A DNA stretch of 64,000 bases from Gymnothorax reevesii (Eukaryota > Chordata > Actinopteri > Anguilliformes > Muraenidae): assembly GCA_029721435.1 (NCBI GenBank), contig CM056583.1, forward strand, positions 56,666,120 to 56,730,119, read 5' to 3'. Positions 35,311 through 47,746 of this stretch are shown piece by piece. Below the pieces are notes generated by a model that was not told where the DNA came from, made no database searches, and was given only the letters and a program-made list of their open reading frames with translations. The translations under genes and the position numbers were made by a program. Every line of letters begins with the position of its first letter. Positions within the stretch are counted from its first letter, which is position 1.

Positions 35311-35849
35311 AGTTGCTTTCGATCTGCTCCTGCTAAAGATCGTTTGACTAATACTCACACAATTCACTTACTGAGTAATCAAGACTAATACATAACCTTG
35401 TAATTAGTAAGAACTTATTAAGAAATGACAGAGATCACCAATGGGCTACACTGATGGGGGAAAAAAATTAATCCCTTACTTTCCCTGAAGTCCATCTCCC
35501 ATTTTTTTCATCTTACCTGTTTCGTTTTCCAACATTAGAGGTGAGAAAAAGCGAGGTATTTCGCCTGGCACTTATTTGGTTTTTCGAGATATTTGCTCCC
35601 AAAGTTGGGTGTGGGCAAATTTTTTCCTATTTGTGCATTGGATTAACATTAATAACTAGACACCTGTGGGGATGGGTAGAACATTAATTTGGACCTTCCT
35701 TTGGGAGAAACAAAGGACACCAGAAACTTTAAGGCCAGGCAAGAGCAAGGCTATGACCCCTCTGATGGCAAGTCCTGGGTGAAAGAGGTTAATAAATAGT
35801 TTGGAGGCTCCAGCCTTCAAATCGTAGGAGTATGAGGGCTTTTAACAAG
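35311..35849. other. Spacer between two tandem arrays
   Basis: No gene or clear repeat; ordinary AT-rich sequence. Confidence 0.4.
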
Positions 35850-37070
35850 AGTCATCAGAAGATGACATATCCCATCGGTTCCACATAATTTGTGATTTGT
35901 GGCAGAGTTTTTGAATTCTGCTGTAGAAAAGGGACAAAGTCCAATTTTTGGGCTGTTTTTGGTATAGAAATGAAAAATTTTGGGCAGAATGGAACTGAAA
36001 CCCTCAAGAAGCACAACTACAGCATAAGGGTGAGTTCCATACTGAATTAGAAGTTTCTAAGTGGCATAGTTTTTGAGTTCTGTCCCGGAAACGAGACAGA
36101 GTCCAATTTTAGGGCTGTTTTTGGTGAAAATTTCCGAAATTATGGGCAGCATGGAACTGAAACCCTCAAAAGGCACAACTACGCCATAAGAGTAAGTTCC
36201 ATAGCCAATTTGAAGTTTGTCAGTGGTATATTTCTTGAGTTCTGCTCCGGAAATGAAAATGATTACGGATGGACGGACGGATAAAATTTTGGGCACCATG
36301 ATTTCAAAATGCCCAAAAGGCACAATGGGATCACTAGAATAACATGTGTACAAAATGTGAAGTTTGTAAGTGGCAGAGTCTTTGAATTCTGCTCTAGAAA
36401 AGGGACAAAGTCCAATTTTTGGGCTGTTTTTGGTGTAGAAATCAAAAATTTTGGACAGAATGGAACTGCAACCCCCAAAAGGCACAACTACACCATAAGA
36501 ATAAGTTCCATACCAAATTTTAATTTTGTAAGTGGCATAGTTTTTGGGTTCCGTCCCGGAAATGAGACAAAGTCCAATTTTAGGGCTGTTTTTGGTGAAA
36601 ATTTCCAAAATTATGGGCAGCATGGAACTGAAACCCCCAAAAGGCACAACTACACCATAAGGGTAAGTTCCGTAGCAAATGTGAAGTTTCTAAGTGGCAT
36701 AGTTTTTGAGTTCTGTCCCGGAAATGAGACAAAGTGCAATTTTAGGGCTGTTTTTGGTGAAAATTTCCAAAATTATGGGCAGCATGGAACTGAAACCCCC
36801 AAAAGGCACAACTACACCATAAGGGTAAGTTCCATACCAAATTTGAAGTTTCTAAGTGGCATAGTTTTTGAGTTCTGTCCCGAAAACGAGACAAAGTGCA
36901 ATTTTAGGGCAGTTTTAGGTGGAAATTTCCAAAATTATGGGCAGCATGGAACTGAAACCCCCAAAAGGCACAACTACACCATAAGGGTAAGTTCCATAGC
37001 AAATTTGAGGTTTGTAAATGGTATAGTTTTTGAGTTCTGCTCCGGAAATGAGACTGATTACGGACGAACG
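35850..37070. repeat. Tandem array with a 162-bp unit, about 7-8 copies
   Basis: The landmark ATGGAACTGAAACCCCCAAA recurs at 35989, 36151, 36460, 36622, 36784 and 36946, spaced 162 bp apart; one unit in the middle (near 36298) is shortened by about 15 bp and differs. Each unit also holds GTGGCATAGTTTTTGAGTTC and AGGGCTGTTTTTGGTGAAA. Because 162 is 54 codons, open frames run through several copies on both strands (plus strand 36309-37091, minus 36647-36057). Short GGACGGACGGA runs occur at 36271-36281 and near 37066. Confidence 0.9.
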
Positions 37071-38154
37071 GACAGACGGACAGGGCAATGACTATATCCC
37101 ACGGTGTTACATACTGGTGGGATAAAAATGAATGGCAATTTATCAAGCTGCAAAAGAAGCGATGAAAAATTTGGGGTGGAAGTTGGTGATCATCAACAAA
37201 TCATCAAGAGATCATCAAGTTATGGTGCTCTAATCATTTGAAAGCCTTCTTCTGAATTTATCCTAACCTTTATGATAGTGAAATACGCAATTACTTGTTG
37301 AAGCTTTATTTAACAGAACTAAATCCTAAGCCTTACTTTAGGTCTCCAGGTTTGGAACCATGTCCCTGTTAACCATCTGTTCCTGTATTTCCCACTGATC
37401 GTTTTCGTAGGAACATCTTCCAAGCCATCCTCGGTCTCCAGGATTGGGACAGCATTCCAGCTAAACTCTTTGGACCTGCACTCTAAGGCCTACCAAAGAA
37501 AACGGCCAAGCAGTAACAGATGTTTGTCAGATGTCTTCTTATTTCAAATAACCAGCAACACAAAACTGAAAAAATGCCACATTCCCGTAAAACTTCGCAC
37601 CACACCACTTTGAAGTCCATACATTCTCACCAGAACCAAATTCATAAAATTGTGCGGTCTGTAACAAACCCAGAGCCAAACCAACTACACATGCACACCC
37701 TCATGCAGAAGTTTCGGCAGAAAAAAAATGCCCGAGGAAGATAGAACACGGTAAGGATGTTTTATGTTCTTTCCCCGAAATACAGGCACCCTACACCATT
37801 GCATACTTGTCTTAGGATCAGAATATTAACTTCATAACAATTCAGCATAGGAAAAATGGCATGCCAGTCCGTATGTCAAGTGAGATTTGCTGTTTCTCGG
37901 GTGAAGCGCAGACTTGTAAGCTGTGTCAATCAGGGGTTACACTTTTCCGCTGGATATTTTCAGAAAAATGTCAAAGGTCTGATCATTTATCAAGTTTAGT
38001 TGACAGAAAAAGTGTTCAAATCCACAAGAAACATAGTTCAAGCATCTTTTTTTTTAGCAAAAGAACTATCAGTTAAAGAGTAAATTCTCACCTTACCATT
38101 ACGACCAAACTTTGTATCTGCATAATGTCATCTGTTGACATGGAGTGGGGAAAA
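37071..38154. repeat. Spacer with direct-repeat copy A (37541-37710)
   Basis: 37541-37710 matches 40566-40735 in the same orientation (ATAACCAGCAACACAAAA, ATGCCACATTCCCGTAAAAC, CACTTTGAAGTCCATACATT). This suggests an unidentified interspersed repeat or a segmental duplication flanking the Tc1 element. No coding exon recognised. Confidence 0.6.
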
Positions 38155-38156
38155 TA

Positions 38157-39768
38157 CAGCGCTCCCCATAATTATTGGCATCCCTGGTTAAGATATGTTA
38201 AAAGCCTTAAAATAAATTCAGTATTTATTGCAGAAGCATACTCTCACACTGAAAATTTTAGAAAAATGTAACTTTCAACTCAAGAGAATTTTAAAGGAAA
38301 AAAAATCCCTGACTAAGAAATAATTATTTTTCATAAAATCACCTGTTCCATAATTATTGGCACCCCTAACAATTCCAAGGAATTAAATGTAATTGAAGTA
38401 TTTCTGTTATTTCTACAGTAGTTTACAAAGTTGATCAGAGTATCTAGGAACATTTAATTAGTAAATTATCACTTCCTGTTTCCCTGAGGTATAAATATGA
38501 AGTGACACACAGGCCATTTCTCTTATCCACTCTTCAACATGGGAAAGACAAAAGAACACACCATTCAAGTAAGGCAGATGTGTGGCGACCTTCACAAGTC
38601 AGGCAATGGCTACAAGAAAATAGCCACTTGCCTGCACCTGCCCATTGCTACTGTCAGAAGAATCATTAAGAAGTTTAAAACAACTGGAAGAGTGGTAAAC
38701 AAGCCTGGTAGAGGACACAAGGTTATTTTGCCACCATGCACAGTGAGGAGGATGGTAAGAGAAATAAAAAGTTCTCCAAAGTTCACCATTAAAGAATTGC
38801 AACAAATGGTAGCATCTTGGGGTCACAAAGTCTCCAAAACAACCATCAGCCGCTCTCTACATGCCAACAAGCTGTTTAGGTGGCATGCACGGAAAAAACC
38901 TTTTCTCACCCGCAATCATAAAGCAAACATCTGGAGTTCGCTACGCGGTACTGGGACTTCAACTGGGACCGTGTGCTTTGGTCAGATGACACCAAGATAG
39001 GGTGTTTGTTGCAAAAAGCTCAAAGTGGGTCTGGCGAAACACAAAAGATGAGTATGCAGTAAAGCACCTCATACCCACTATAAAGAATGGGGGAGGATCG
39101 GTGATGCTGTGGGCCTGTTTCTCTTCCAGAGGCCCTGGGAACCTTGTTAGGGTGCATGGCATCATGAACGCTTGGAAATACCAGGACATTTTAAATCAAA
39201 ATTTGGTGGCCTCTGCCTGAAAGCTGAAGATGGTTTGTCTCTGGATCTTTCAGCAAGATAATGACCCAAAACATGTGGCCAAATCTACACAGAAATGGTT
39301 CACCAGACACAGAATCAAGCACCTCCCATGGCCATCTCAGTCCCCAGACCTCAGCCCCATTGAAAACCTGTGGAGTGAGCTGAAGAGGAGAGTGCAGAGG
39401 AGTGGACCCAGGTTGCTGGATGATTACGAGAGATTGTGCAAAGAGGAATGGTCAAAGATCCCTCTTTCTGTATTCCCCCATCTTGTGAAACATTATTGGA
39501 GAAGATTAGGTGCCGTTTTGTTGGCAAATGGGAGTTGTACAAAGTATTAATATCAGGTGTGCTAATAATTGTGGCACACATGATTTGATGTAAAATAATT
39601 ATTTCTTAATGTGGGATTTTTTTCCACTGAATTAATGCACTTGAATTGAAGGTTGGATTTTCCTCTTTTTTTCATTGTGGTCCTATATTATTTAGAAAAA
39701 AAACTGAATTTATTAGAAGCCAAAGAACACATCTTAACCAGGGGTGCCAATAATTATGGAGGGCGCTG
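38157..39768 (+). mobile_element. Tc1-like DNA transposon, second family
   Basis: 1612 bp with inverted ends: CAGCGCTCCCCATAATTATT on the left, and CAGCGCCCTCCATAATTATT as the reverse complement of the right end. Both sides carry TA (38155-38156 and 39769-39770). The ends continue to match through GGTTAAGATATGTT. It encodes a damaged transposase. Confidence 0.95.
38539..39549 (+). pseudogene. Tc1-like transposase, frameshifted
   Basis: Starts MGKTKEHTIQVRQMC with two helix-turn-helix parts (LPIATVRRIIKKF; a GRGHK hinge) in one open frame to about 38930. The core is then read in other frames: YWDFNWDRVLWSDDT (first Asp, near 38950-38995), GGGSVMLWACFSSRGPGN (39002-39220), and FQQDNDPKH plus [13 protein letters not shown] (39230-39549, second Asp and Glu, DD34E). 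At least three frameshifts and a TGA after VASA (39218-39220) inactivate it. Length and order match a standard element of about 340 codons. Confidence 0.9.
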
Positions 39769-39770
39769 TA

Positions 39771-41440
39771 TATAGTGACAGTGACCACAGATAAACACAG
39801 TTAGCAAATAAATTATAGGCTGTAGATATGTTAAGGGGTAAAGATGAAATAACAGGCGTGATTAAATAAATACATAAATTAATGCAAAGTATATTCTGCA
39901 ATTTTGTTATATTTATGATCCTCTACAGTACGACAGTTATGACGTATCATGAATTTGATACAGTACTGCATAAAATGTTTTTGTGTTTAATTTCATTTCC
40001 CATAGATTTGCATGTTATTTCAGCATAGTATAAATAATTTTCATTGTTTGAAAATATACACTGAGATAGTGATTTTTTTCAGGTCATTTTCTTGGTTCTT
40101 TTCCAGAATGTCGTGATTAATTTTCCTAAACTGAGCATAAAATGCCGAGGTATAAGGTCCATATACACGGAACTGTCATCGATAACACTTTACTCTTTTA
40201 GCAAGGCAAAGAAGCAATCATTAAAAACAAACAATATTCTAGAAAAATAATAACAAACACTGAATATCCAGCCCATCATCAGTCACTCCAACAAATTAGG
40301 AGGATAATTTATTTGCATTGAACAACTTCATTCAATAAAATTACACAGGCAAACACACACTTGCACTCAAAAGGCGGAGCAGCATATCAACTTTCTGTCA
40401 GACATCCAAGGCTTGATGAAGAGTAGCGAAATCTGCCAAGAAGTTCAGAGTGTGCTAATCTATCATTTTTATATTGTTGACAAGTTCCTTGATTGAATGA
40501 TGCACAATTGTTAGCTGTCCTTGCATGAACTTTTCTCCTCACTTCAGGAGAAGATGCAGAGCTTTGACACTTCAAATAACCAGCAACGCAAAATCGAAAA
40601 CATGCCACATTCCTGCAAAACTTCACACCACAACACTTTGAAGTCGATACATTAGCACCAGAACCAAACTCATAAAATTGCATGGCGCATAACAAACCAA
40701 GAGATAAAACAACTGCGCATGCATGATCCCACTGGAGGGAATCTTCAAAATGGCCGTGGATGGTATCGGTGCTTCAGTTGGTAAGTTGAATGCCACATAT
40801 TTTCTGTTTGAGACTAATTTATGTCTTAACATGAATGAAATGGTATTTCTGCTGGATTTATTCACTAGAATTACTCCTGAAAAGCATCTATCAAGTGATG
40901 TTTGTGACGGGAAGGCACCGTATTTGTTTCATGGAGAACTGCCCCAATAGTTTGCATTAGTATTTGCCCTCCACTACGTTGACCCCCACGTGTGTCTTCA
41001 CTGCAGCTAGTGATTTACTTTATATATTATTCGAAATCACCAAGAAGATCAGTTGGTATCTGCCTGCACATTTGTGTAAATGTTAGTGTAAGCATAGCAG
41101 GACATGACCTATATAATCTATTTACACAGTTGTCCAAATCCGCACACTTCATCGCCACTTAAAAATGGAAGCAAAACTGAGCTTTGCAAAATTTATGTGT
41201 GGTGACGCTTTTTGTGTCTTAACACTTGAGGCAACACGATGTTTTCACCAATTTGACACCGAACCCAGCGCTGCTGCCACTGGACACCGCCATTTTTATC
41301 CAGGAAAAAAAAGTTCTGGTTAATGGCTTCCTCAGTCACACCTGCGAAGTTTGTTGAGGAACGAATCGGCCGAGGTTTGCCGAGTCAGATTAGCACTTGC
41401 AAAAACTCATAAAACATAAGAGAAGACTGCACATTTTGAT
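39771..41440. other. Intergenic with direct-repeat copy B (40566-40735)
   Basis: Copy B of the 37.5-kb repeat lies at 40566-40735. The opposite strand holds a 102-codon Cys-rich frame (40695-40387: CCGVKFCRNVACFRFC) overlapping copy B; I cannot tie it to a known domain and treat it as part of a repeat. The rest shows no gene. Confidence 0.45.
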
Positions 41441-41445
41441 GTTAC

Positions 41446-42458
41446 TGTTGTGTTCCGAAGTTCTGGCCTTTGGCCAGAACAGTATTGCTTATGGTTTTAA
41501 CAGTTTCATGTTCCAAGTTTCATAGTTCATGTTTATGCCATAGTTTTAACAGTTTCTTGTATCTAGTCATTGCATTTCAATATTCATGTTCATTGTCCAT
41601 GTTTTTACTTTTCCATGTTTATGTTTTTGCCAGGTCTGCCAAGCCACTCCACCGCTTGTCTGCGTTCCGCCCCGTGCCTTCGTTGTTGCACATTTCTGAG
41701 CTATGGTTGGCTTTGGTATTTCCCTCTTCCTTCTGTGCTGTGCTGATTCGGGGCTTTCTAAGCTTAATTGACAATTAACTGTTTTTAAGTTACTAACATT
41801 TACTAACACTCACTGGGTTGGTGTAATTCTTAGATAGGCACATTACTAATATTACTAATTTAGACAGGGAGTTTGTTGTCATGATTCCTGCTTTGCTATT
41901 TCAAGATCTTGCTGTGCTTTTCTGTTCTGAACATTCATGCTGCTTTCAAACTGCATACTTAATTGGTACTTAAGCTGAGCACGCTCATTTTCTTAATGAG
42001 CAAGTCTTGTTATCCAATCTTGGTCCATGTCATGATCTTGCCCTGCCTCTTGTTTCTCCTCCTCCAGGTGTTGCCCTTCATGTTTTGATTTCTAGCCTTT
42101 ATCTGGATGCGGTGGAAGTTGGCTGGCAGACAGTGTCTCAAGTCTCGTTTCATGTACAAGTCTTCGCTCATGTTCATGTTTTCAAGTCCTTGTTTCCAAG
42201 TCTTGTTCATAGCCCTTGTATATATAGCCATAGTCTTGTTATTTATTTTTCTTGGATTTCTGCCTGGAGTTTCCAGTGGTTTTTTGTTCTTGCCTTTTTA
42301 GCTCTTTAGTTCTTTGCTCGGTGAAGCACTCCTTAGTTTGTATTTTGCAACCCTTTGGGCCGAGTTTTTTGTTGGCCCTCGTGCCTGTTTTCTTTTGTTT
42401 TAAATAAATCCTCATTTCCCTTCCACCTCGCATCTGGTGTCTCTCTGATCTCGCATCA
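41446..42458 (+). repeat. Solo LTR of a Gypsy-type element, plus strand
   Basis: Begins TGTTGTGTTCCGAAGTTCTG, ends CTGATCTCGCATCA, and is flanked by GTTAC on both sides (41441-41445 and 42459-42463). AATAAA occurs near 42404. 1013 bp, with no internal retrotransposon sequence. The T-rich composition and the ACTAACA-type repeats resemble the LTRs at 23131 and 55708. Confidence 0.85.
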
Positions 42459-42479
42459 GTTACTGCCATGTCTCTTCCA

Positions 42480-43190
42480 TTTTTCTGAGGCAAGATATTG
42501 GCCATCATGTTTTGACATTTTGGACTACCTTACCCTGACCTTTGACCTTGACTATCGAAAACTAAATCTCCTCTTCCTTGGACAAATGGCTTCTTGTGGT
42601 AAAAATACCTCAAGTCCATACCTCAAGATCTGTTGATGCTTGAGTGAGCACGAAGAAACAAATAAACAAAGAAATCGCTCACCGAACAACACTTTCAAAA
42701 ACAACTAGCAAATGATTTGTAAGCCCCATCATAAGGGAAAGAGATTTTCATTACTATGGAAATGGCCATATCAATAGAACGGCATCTCCAATTTTGACCA
42801 AAGTTGGCAGGGTCCCCAAGGGTCATGATATCTACTATCCCCAACAATGAAGAGGCAAATTGATTCTGACCCAAAAAAAATTTTTTTTCTTTACCTTGAA
42901 AATATAAACTCAGACCCTGAAAAGCAATGTAAGTTGATTTTGTAGATCAATTTTATTGCCTGCTGTCTGATCGGCAATTCGTAAAGGAAAACTTAAGCAT
43001 TTGTCCTATGTATCTACAATTTTTCTGAAGCAAGATATTGGCCAAAATGTGTTTTTGACCTATTCAATGGCCTTGACCTTGACCTTTGACCTTCCAAAAC
43101 TGAATCTGTTCTTCCATGGACCTATGGCTTCTTGTGGTGTAAATTTCAAGTAAACACCACAAGAAATCTGAACGTTAGAGTGAGAGCAAT
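42480..43190. repeat. Two related direct copies of a half-site-rich repeat
   Basis: 42485-42650 and 43022-43185 share TTTTCTGAGGCAAGATATTG, TGACCTTTGACCTT, CCTTGGACAAATGGCTTCTT and CTTGAGTGAGCA-like blocks, about 537 bp apart. Both contain TGACCTTTGACCT (42536-42548 and 43080-43092), a direct repeat of nuclear-receptor half-sites. Non-coding; the same family as the 33.9- and 63.2-kb repeats is likely. Confidence 0.65.
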
Positions 43191-44255
43191 CAGACAGATC
43201 AACCACCAAACACACAAATGTGAAAATCAATATACTTTCAAAAATGACAGAAATAACTTTTGTTCCACACTGTGAATATGCTGTATATACAGAGCCCACA
43301 AGGCCAAACTTTTGTTGCTCAGGTGTTATAAATATGCTATAGAAATAAATTTGATTTGATCTGATTTGACATTCTACCATGAGACACAGGGCACTTTTCT
43401 GAACAAGCCAGTCAGGCAGAGAAGAGAAACTCTATTAAAACTTTGCCAAGTGTTCCTCATCATATTATGATAGAAATTGAACGGCTATTTACAAAAACAC
43501 TTAGATCTCATTAGCTTTCCAACATCCGTTACATGGTTCAGTATTTGTCGTCTACTACAGGTGCAAGTTCATGACCGTGGTGGTGGAATTGGTTAAGCTA
43601 ATGCAATATGCCAGGCAGTAAGAGATGCAGGTCAATTGATAAAAACTCTAGAAGAAATATCAACAATAGGAATGAAAGGTTATTTATTAGGGGAGAGTTG
43701 CCATAATTGTAACATTTATTCACTTTTCACTCTTTTACTCTGATATTATTCCAGTGCATGTAATATTTTCATGCAAGCAACCAGCTGTCTGACATCGCAA
43801 CTGAAGCACTTGTAGGTCTGGATTGTAACAATGTGCGCTTAGGTCATTACGCAGGTACAAAACAGCTTTAAACAAGTAGTTTTCATGACAAACTTACATG
43901 TATGTACCAGTTGCTGCATTCTTGTCCTTCCTTGCTGGCAATCATATTGATTACACAAATAAATTTGATTGATGGGATTTGTTTAAATTCCTTACAACCC
44001 TAATTTGGTTTAGAATATAATTGAATGACACCTGACTGACCACACAGCAATGGTCAATATGGTGCATGCTGTTTGGGGAGGCCCGAGTGTCACTTCGCAC
44101 TGATCCCTGAAGGTTTAAAAATGTAGCAACACCCCAGTTCACTAAAGCTTTACAGTCTATGCTATATCCACACAGACCAGGGTGTGAGACACTTCCTGTC
44201 AACATTTAAATGTTAAATTAAACTGTATAAAATACATTTAAAAAGTCTATAAATA
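43191..44255. other. Intergenic, no gene seen
   Basis: AT-rich spacer without splice-supported coding potential. Confidence 0.4.
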
Positions 44256-44257
44256 TA

Positions 44258-44788
44258 GCACCAATCAAAAGTTTGGACACACTTCACTAATGTCACAGCA
44301 CACTGTTTTTAGAGAAATTTAAATGGCTTAACTTCTCTACATAATCTCAAATGGAATCTTGCAGGAGGTAAACACTCAGAAGTTAAAAGAAAATAATTTA
44401 CTTGTTTGAATTGTGCCCAAAACTTTGTAATTTTTAAAGAAACTGAATTTTGCAAAGTAAACAGACGACCAAGCTCCTTCCGTTTCCCTGTGGCCGAATT
44501 GAAGTCTAGCTGTTCTAGAACTAGTTGGGACAAAAAGGGTTGATGTAAAGCACACCACAAGTGCAGCACATCTTCAGGAAGTTAAACAGCTGCACAGCTG
44601 CACACTCATAGCCATATAACTGCCCTTGTAAAGAAAAGAGCATGCTCAGCAATAATGACAACACATACTGGTTATTTTGATGGATTCAAGAATTATTTCT
44701 TTCTTTGCAAAATAAAGTGTAGCTATTTCTTTTTTTAACGTGTATTGGAGGAAAAATTTGGGTGAGTCCAAAGTCTTGACTGGTACTG
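44258..44788. mobile_element. Tc1-like remnant with eroded ends
   Basis: Left end GCACCAATCAAAAGTTTGG follows a TA (44256-44257); the right end read inversely is CAGTACCAGTCAAGACTTTG. Both match the CAGTCAAAAGTTTGGACACAC-type ends of a common fish Tc1 family. The 0.5-kb interior has no intact transposase and the right TA is mutated, so this is an internally deleted copy. Confidence 0.75.
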
Positions 44789-47590
44789 GAAACGTGTTAA
44801 AAAGGGTGATCACACACCATGACACGCAGAGCCAAGTGCATACTCAATATGGATGTGTTACAAATGACCCACTCGTCGCGCCCATGCTTTAGCATTTCAT
44901 ACACACTAGAACTAGCATGCATGACATGAAAACTATGCCAACTGATTAAGAGTGGATTTAAGCTCTGCAACATAAAAGCAGAACTTTGCAAGTATGCCTT
45001 TATCTTAAATTTCACTTCTTGCTGAACTGGTTTTCTAGCCACTATTCTCAGCAATGTAGCTAGAAAAATGTACAAGTAACAACTGTAACACTATTCATTT
45101 ATGGCATTTGTTTCACTTGTACTCTCTCTGTCCAAGCTGTCGCACAAATTATGCACATTGGTTCCAAGCTTTGCATTGATTTTATAGGCCTTGGTTGACC
45201 CAAGGTAGAGGAAGCCCCCCCCCCCCCCCGCCCCCCCCACTAAAACTATATTTTAGTTTTTATATTGCTTTTTTTTTTTTTTTTAGACAGTAAACCTGAA
45301 ATGCTTTATGATCATGATTTATGAAATTTTTGCTCAAATTTTCGAAAATAATGATTAATTAAACATAGTTCAGGTGGCTGTTTTAGGTGACACGCGCTGC
45401 TTTGCATGAGTGAAATCTGGCTAGACATCCCCCAACATATATGGCGCGTGGCATCTGGACATTCCTCTTCCTCCTTCGACCCACTCTCCCTGCTTTTTTC
45501 CTGCGGGGTGTGTTACTACAGACATCCATCTGCCGAAGTGTCTGTATAAGGGTCAGCGGAGGTTACTGTTTCATCTAGATCTTAAAACAGATATCCGTCA
45601 CGGCATGAGATTATACCGGTATCGCAAAGATTGAAGTAATTAGCCTTTGAATTTTTGTATTGGTTTTGATGATGCATCGGTATATAGGGTTTGTCTTCCA
45701 ATGAAATTGTGATGTCTGTGAAACTGAACGAATGTCAAACTTGGCTCACTTGAAAGAAAGAAAAAAACGCGTGCTTTCCTTAAGATGCACTGAAAAAAAT
45801 TGAGATGAAGTTAAAATATTGCGTCAATTTGTTACATTGAATTGAATTTACGTATTGACTCTTAAATTTTATTTTATTTTAATAAATCAACTTTTCTTTT
45901 AAAAAGCACAAAAACCCAATTTCAGTGTATTGGACTAAATAGAATTCTTTCTCCGAATTAACAGCTACCCGTGATCGCTTTTTTATTTCAATGTAATTAT
46001 CCATTTTTTCCAGTGTAACTATCCCCATGCTGTTGACACTTCGAAATAGTGCCCCGCACGCGTTAATTTGCATCTGTAAGGAAAAAACGGGTAATGGGGT
46101 CAATCAGCGTCATGTGTGCGTGCTCGGATGGTTGCAGACTCTTTACGCCCCACCACCTGTCATCCGTGGCCACTCTGTTTAACTCGGGAGGGGCCTTTGT
46201 TAGTTCTACAGATGTCATTGACACACACAAATTCTAAATTGAACCCCTCGTTGAAGGTAGCCTTTAGGCTTAAATCTAGCTGAATTCACGACCCCCAATT
46301 TGTATCGAAGGTTTTTTGGGCAAAAGAGGCCTGTTATGAACTGTTGAAGAAATAAGCAAAATGCACTGAAATTTCTTTAAGTTGGACGTTGGATTTATAA
46401 ACTGTGACTACATCTTTATTGCATTGAAAATTTTACCCTGCAACCATAAGCCAATGAAGGTGTTTGGTCGATATCTGTGCTTAGCCTTCAATTGGAAACA
46501 ATCGTTCACTTCCGTTCGGAGCCGGACATAATGGTGCATAATTTTTATCGCAGCATACGCCTATGCGGCTTGAACATGGCACAAAATCGAGCGGCACGTG
46601 CTGTTGCAGACAATAGAATAATCCTAGACATATCAGCAGATGTGTGCCTGTTTTCCTTTTCTTGGGCTTTGGGGAGGCGAGGGACGGGTCACTGTTTGAG
46701 CGTGGGGGACATCGGCAACTGTGCGCAGCACTCATGTTGGCTACCCGGTATGGCCAGTTATAGCGTAAGTTAGAGATACGCTATAATAATACACAAATTC
46801 AGCATTTATTGTCAAAGGTTAAATCCTCTGCGCCGCGCGTAAAATTCGACCCCGCAGCTCTTTCCCCCCGTAGTCAACCAGAGCTAAACTCACTGTTCTG
46901 CTAATAAAAAAAAAATTATTCGAGATATTGAGCTGGTTTGCCCATTAATTACCCAATTAGGGCCATTAAAATATACGACATTTGAAGTTCTGTATACGTG
47001 ATTGGTCCAAAAGCCATGGCAATGTCCAGTAATTCATGCAAAGTTCATGATAATACATTGCTGCGGAGTTGGCAGCAAGGGCCCCTGCTCATGGGGCGAG
47101 AGGGTCGTAGTTGAAGTAGCTGGGGACAGCATACGCCCGCAGCACGCGGCACACGCTGGTCATCTGCATTTGTGTGGAGAGTGTGACAATAGCCCTTTCA
47201 GACTCGGCCGCGCTAAACAATTGGACGTGTCAGCCCACTTCTGCACAGAAGTTCGCGCGGCTGCACCTGCCTTTCCGCTACATTACGGAGAAGGGGGTAG
47301 CCTATAAAGCTCCTCAGATATAAAGGATAGGAATTACGATCTGTTATGAAACTTAGTTTAATAATGTTTGTCTCTGCATGGAGCCAATTGATTTAAGATC
47401 ACCAGATCCACTAGTTTTACATTCTTAACATTTGCACTTCAAAATTATCAAGTGAAGTTCATTTGAAGGGCGATGCGCACAAAATTATACACGCACGAAT
47501 AGGAGTGCGAGGGCTTAATTCTATCCATTGAAGAACTGAGACCCAACCCCCATCAATCTGCCACGAGCCAGTGCAGCAATAAAAATTAGC
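44789..47590. other. Upstream region of the plus-strand gadd45g, no other gene
   Basis: Contains a C-rich tract (45216-45238) followed by a T run (near 45272-45284), an octamer-like ATTTGCAT (46066-46073), and a GC-richer stretch at 46650-47300. Open frames at 46477-46773 and 47002-47307 lack domains or splice context. Regulatory DNA of gadd45g may lie here, but the sequence alone does not show it. Confidence 0.45.
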
Positions 47591-47613
47591 ATACCAATAC
47601 ACCACCCCGGCAT

Positions 47614-47665
47614 CCAATGAGGTAACAGGTCATTCACCGAGTCTGAGTTTACCAACATATATAAA
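47614..47665 (+). promoter_or_regulatory. gadd45g core promoter
   Basis: A CCAAT box (47614-47618) and a TATATAAAG box (47657-47665) lie 129 and 82 bases before the start codon. A 5' UTR of about 55 bases is implied. TATA-driven promoters fit an immediate-response gene. Confidence 0.75.
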
Positions 47666-47746
47666 GACTCCTCCAAAGTGAGGGATCACTGTGAAATACT
47701 TAACTAGTTCACGACTGCAAGCTTCCGCAAACTGTCTCTCAGCATC

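Noticed and set aside
35850..37070. Regular repeats resembling a CRISPR array
   Set aside because: Units are 162 bp and alike along their whole length; there are no unique spacers and the DNA is vertebrate.
36309..37091. 260-codon open frame as a protein gene
   Set aside because: It is a read-through of 162-bp tandem repeats; the opposite strand is also open and there is no promoter or domain.
40387..40695. Cys-rich 102-codon frame as a host gene
   Set aside because: It overlaps a direct repeat also found at 37.5 kb, so it is more likely repeat-derived; kept only as a finding.
46477..46773. 98-codon frame upstream of gadd45g
   Set aside because: No domain or homologue recognised; GC-richer DNA produces such frames by chance.
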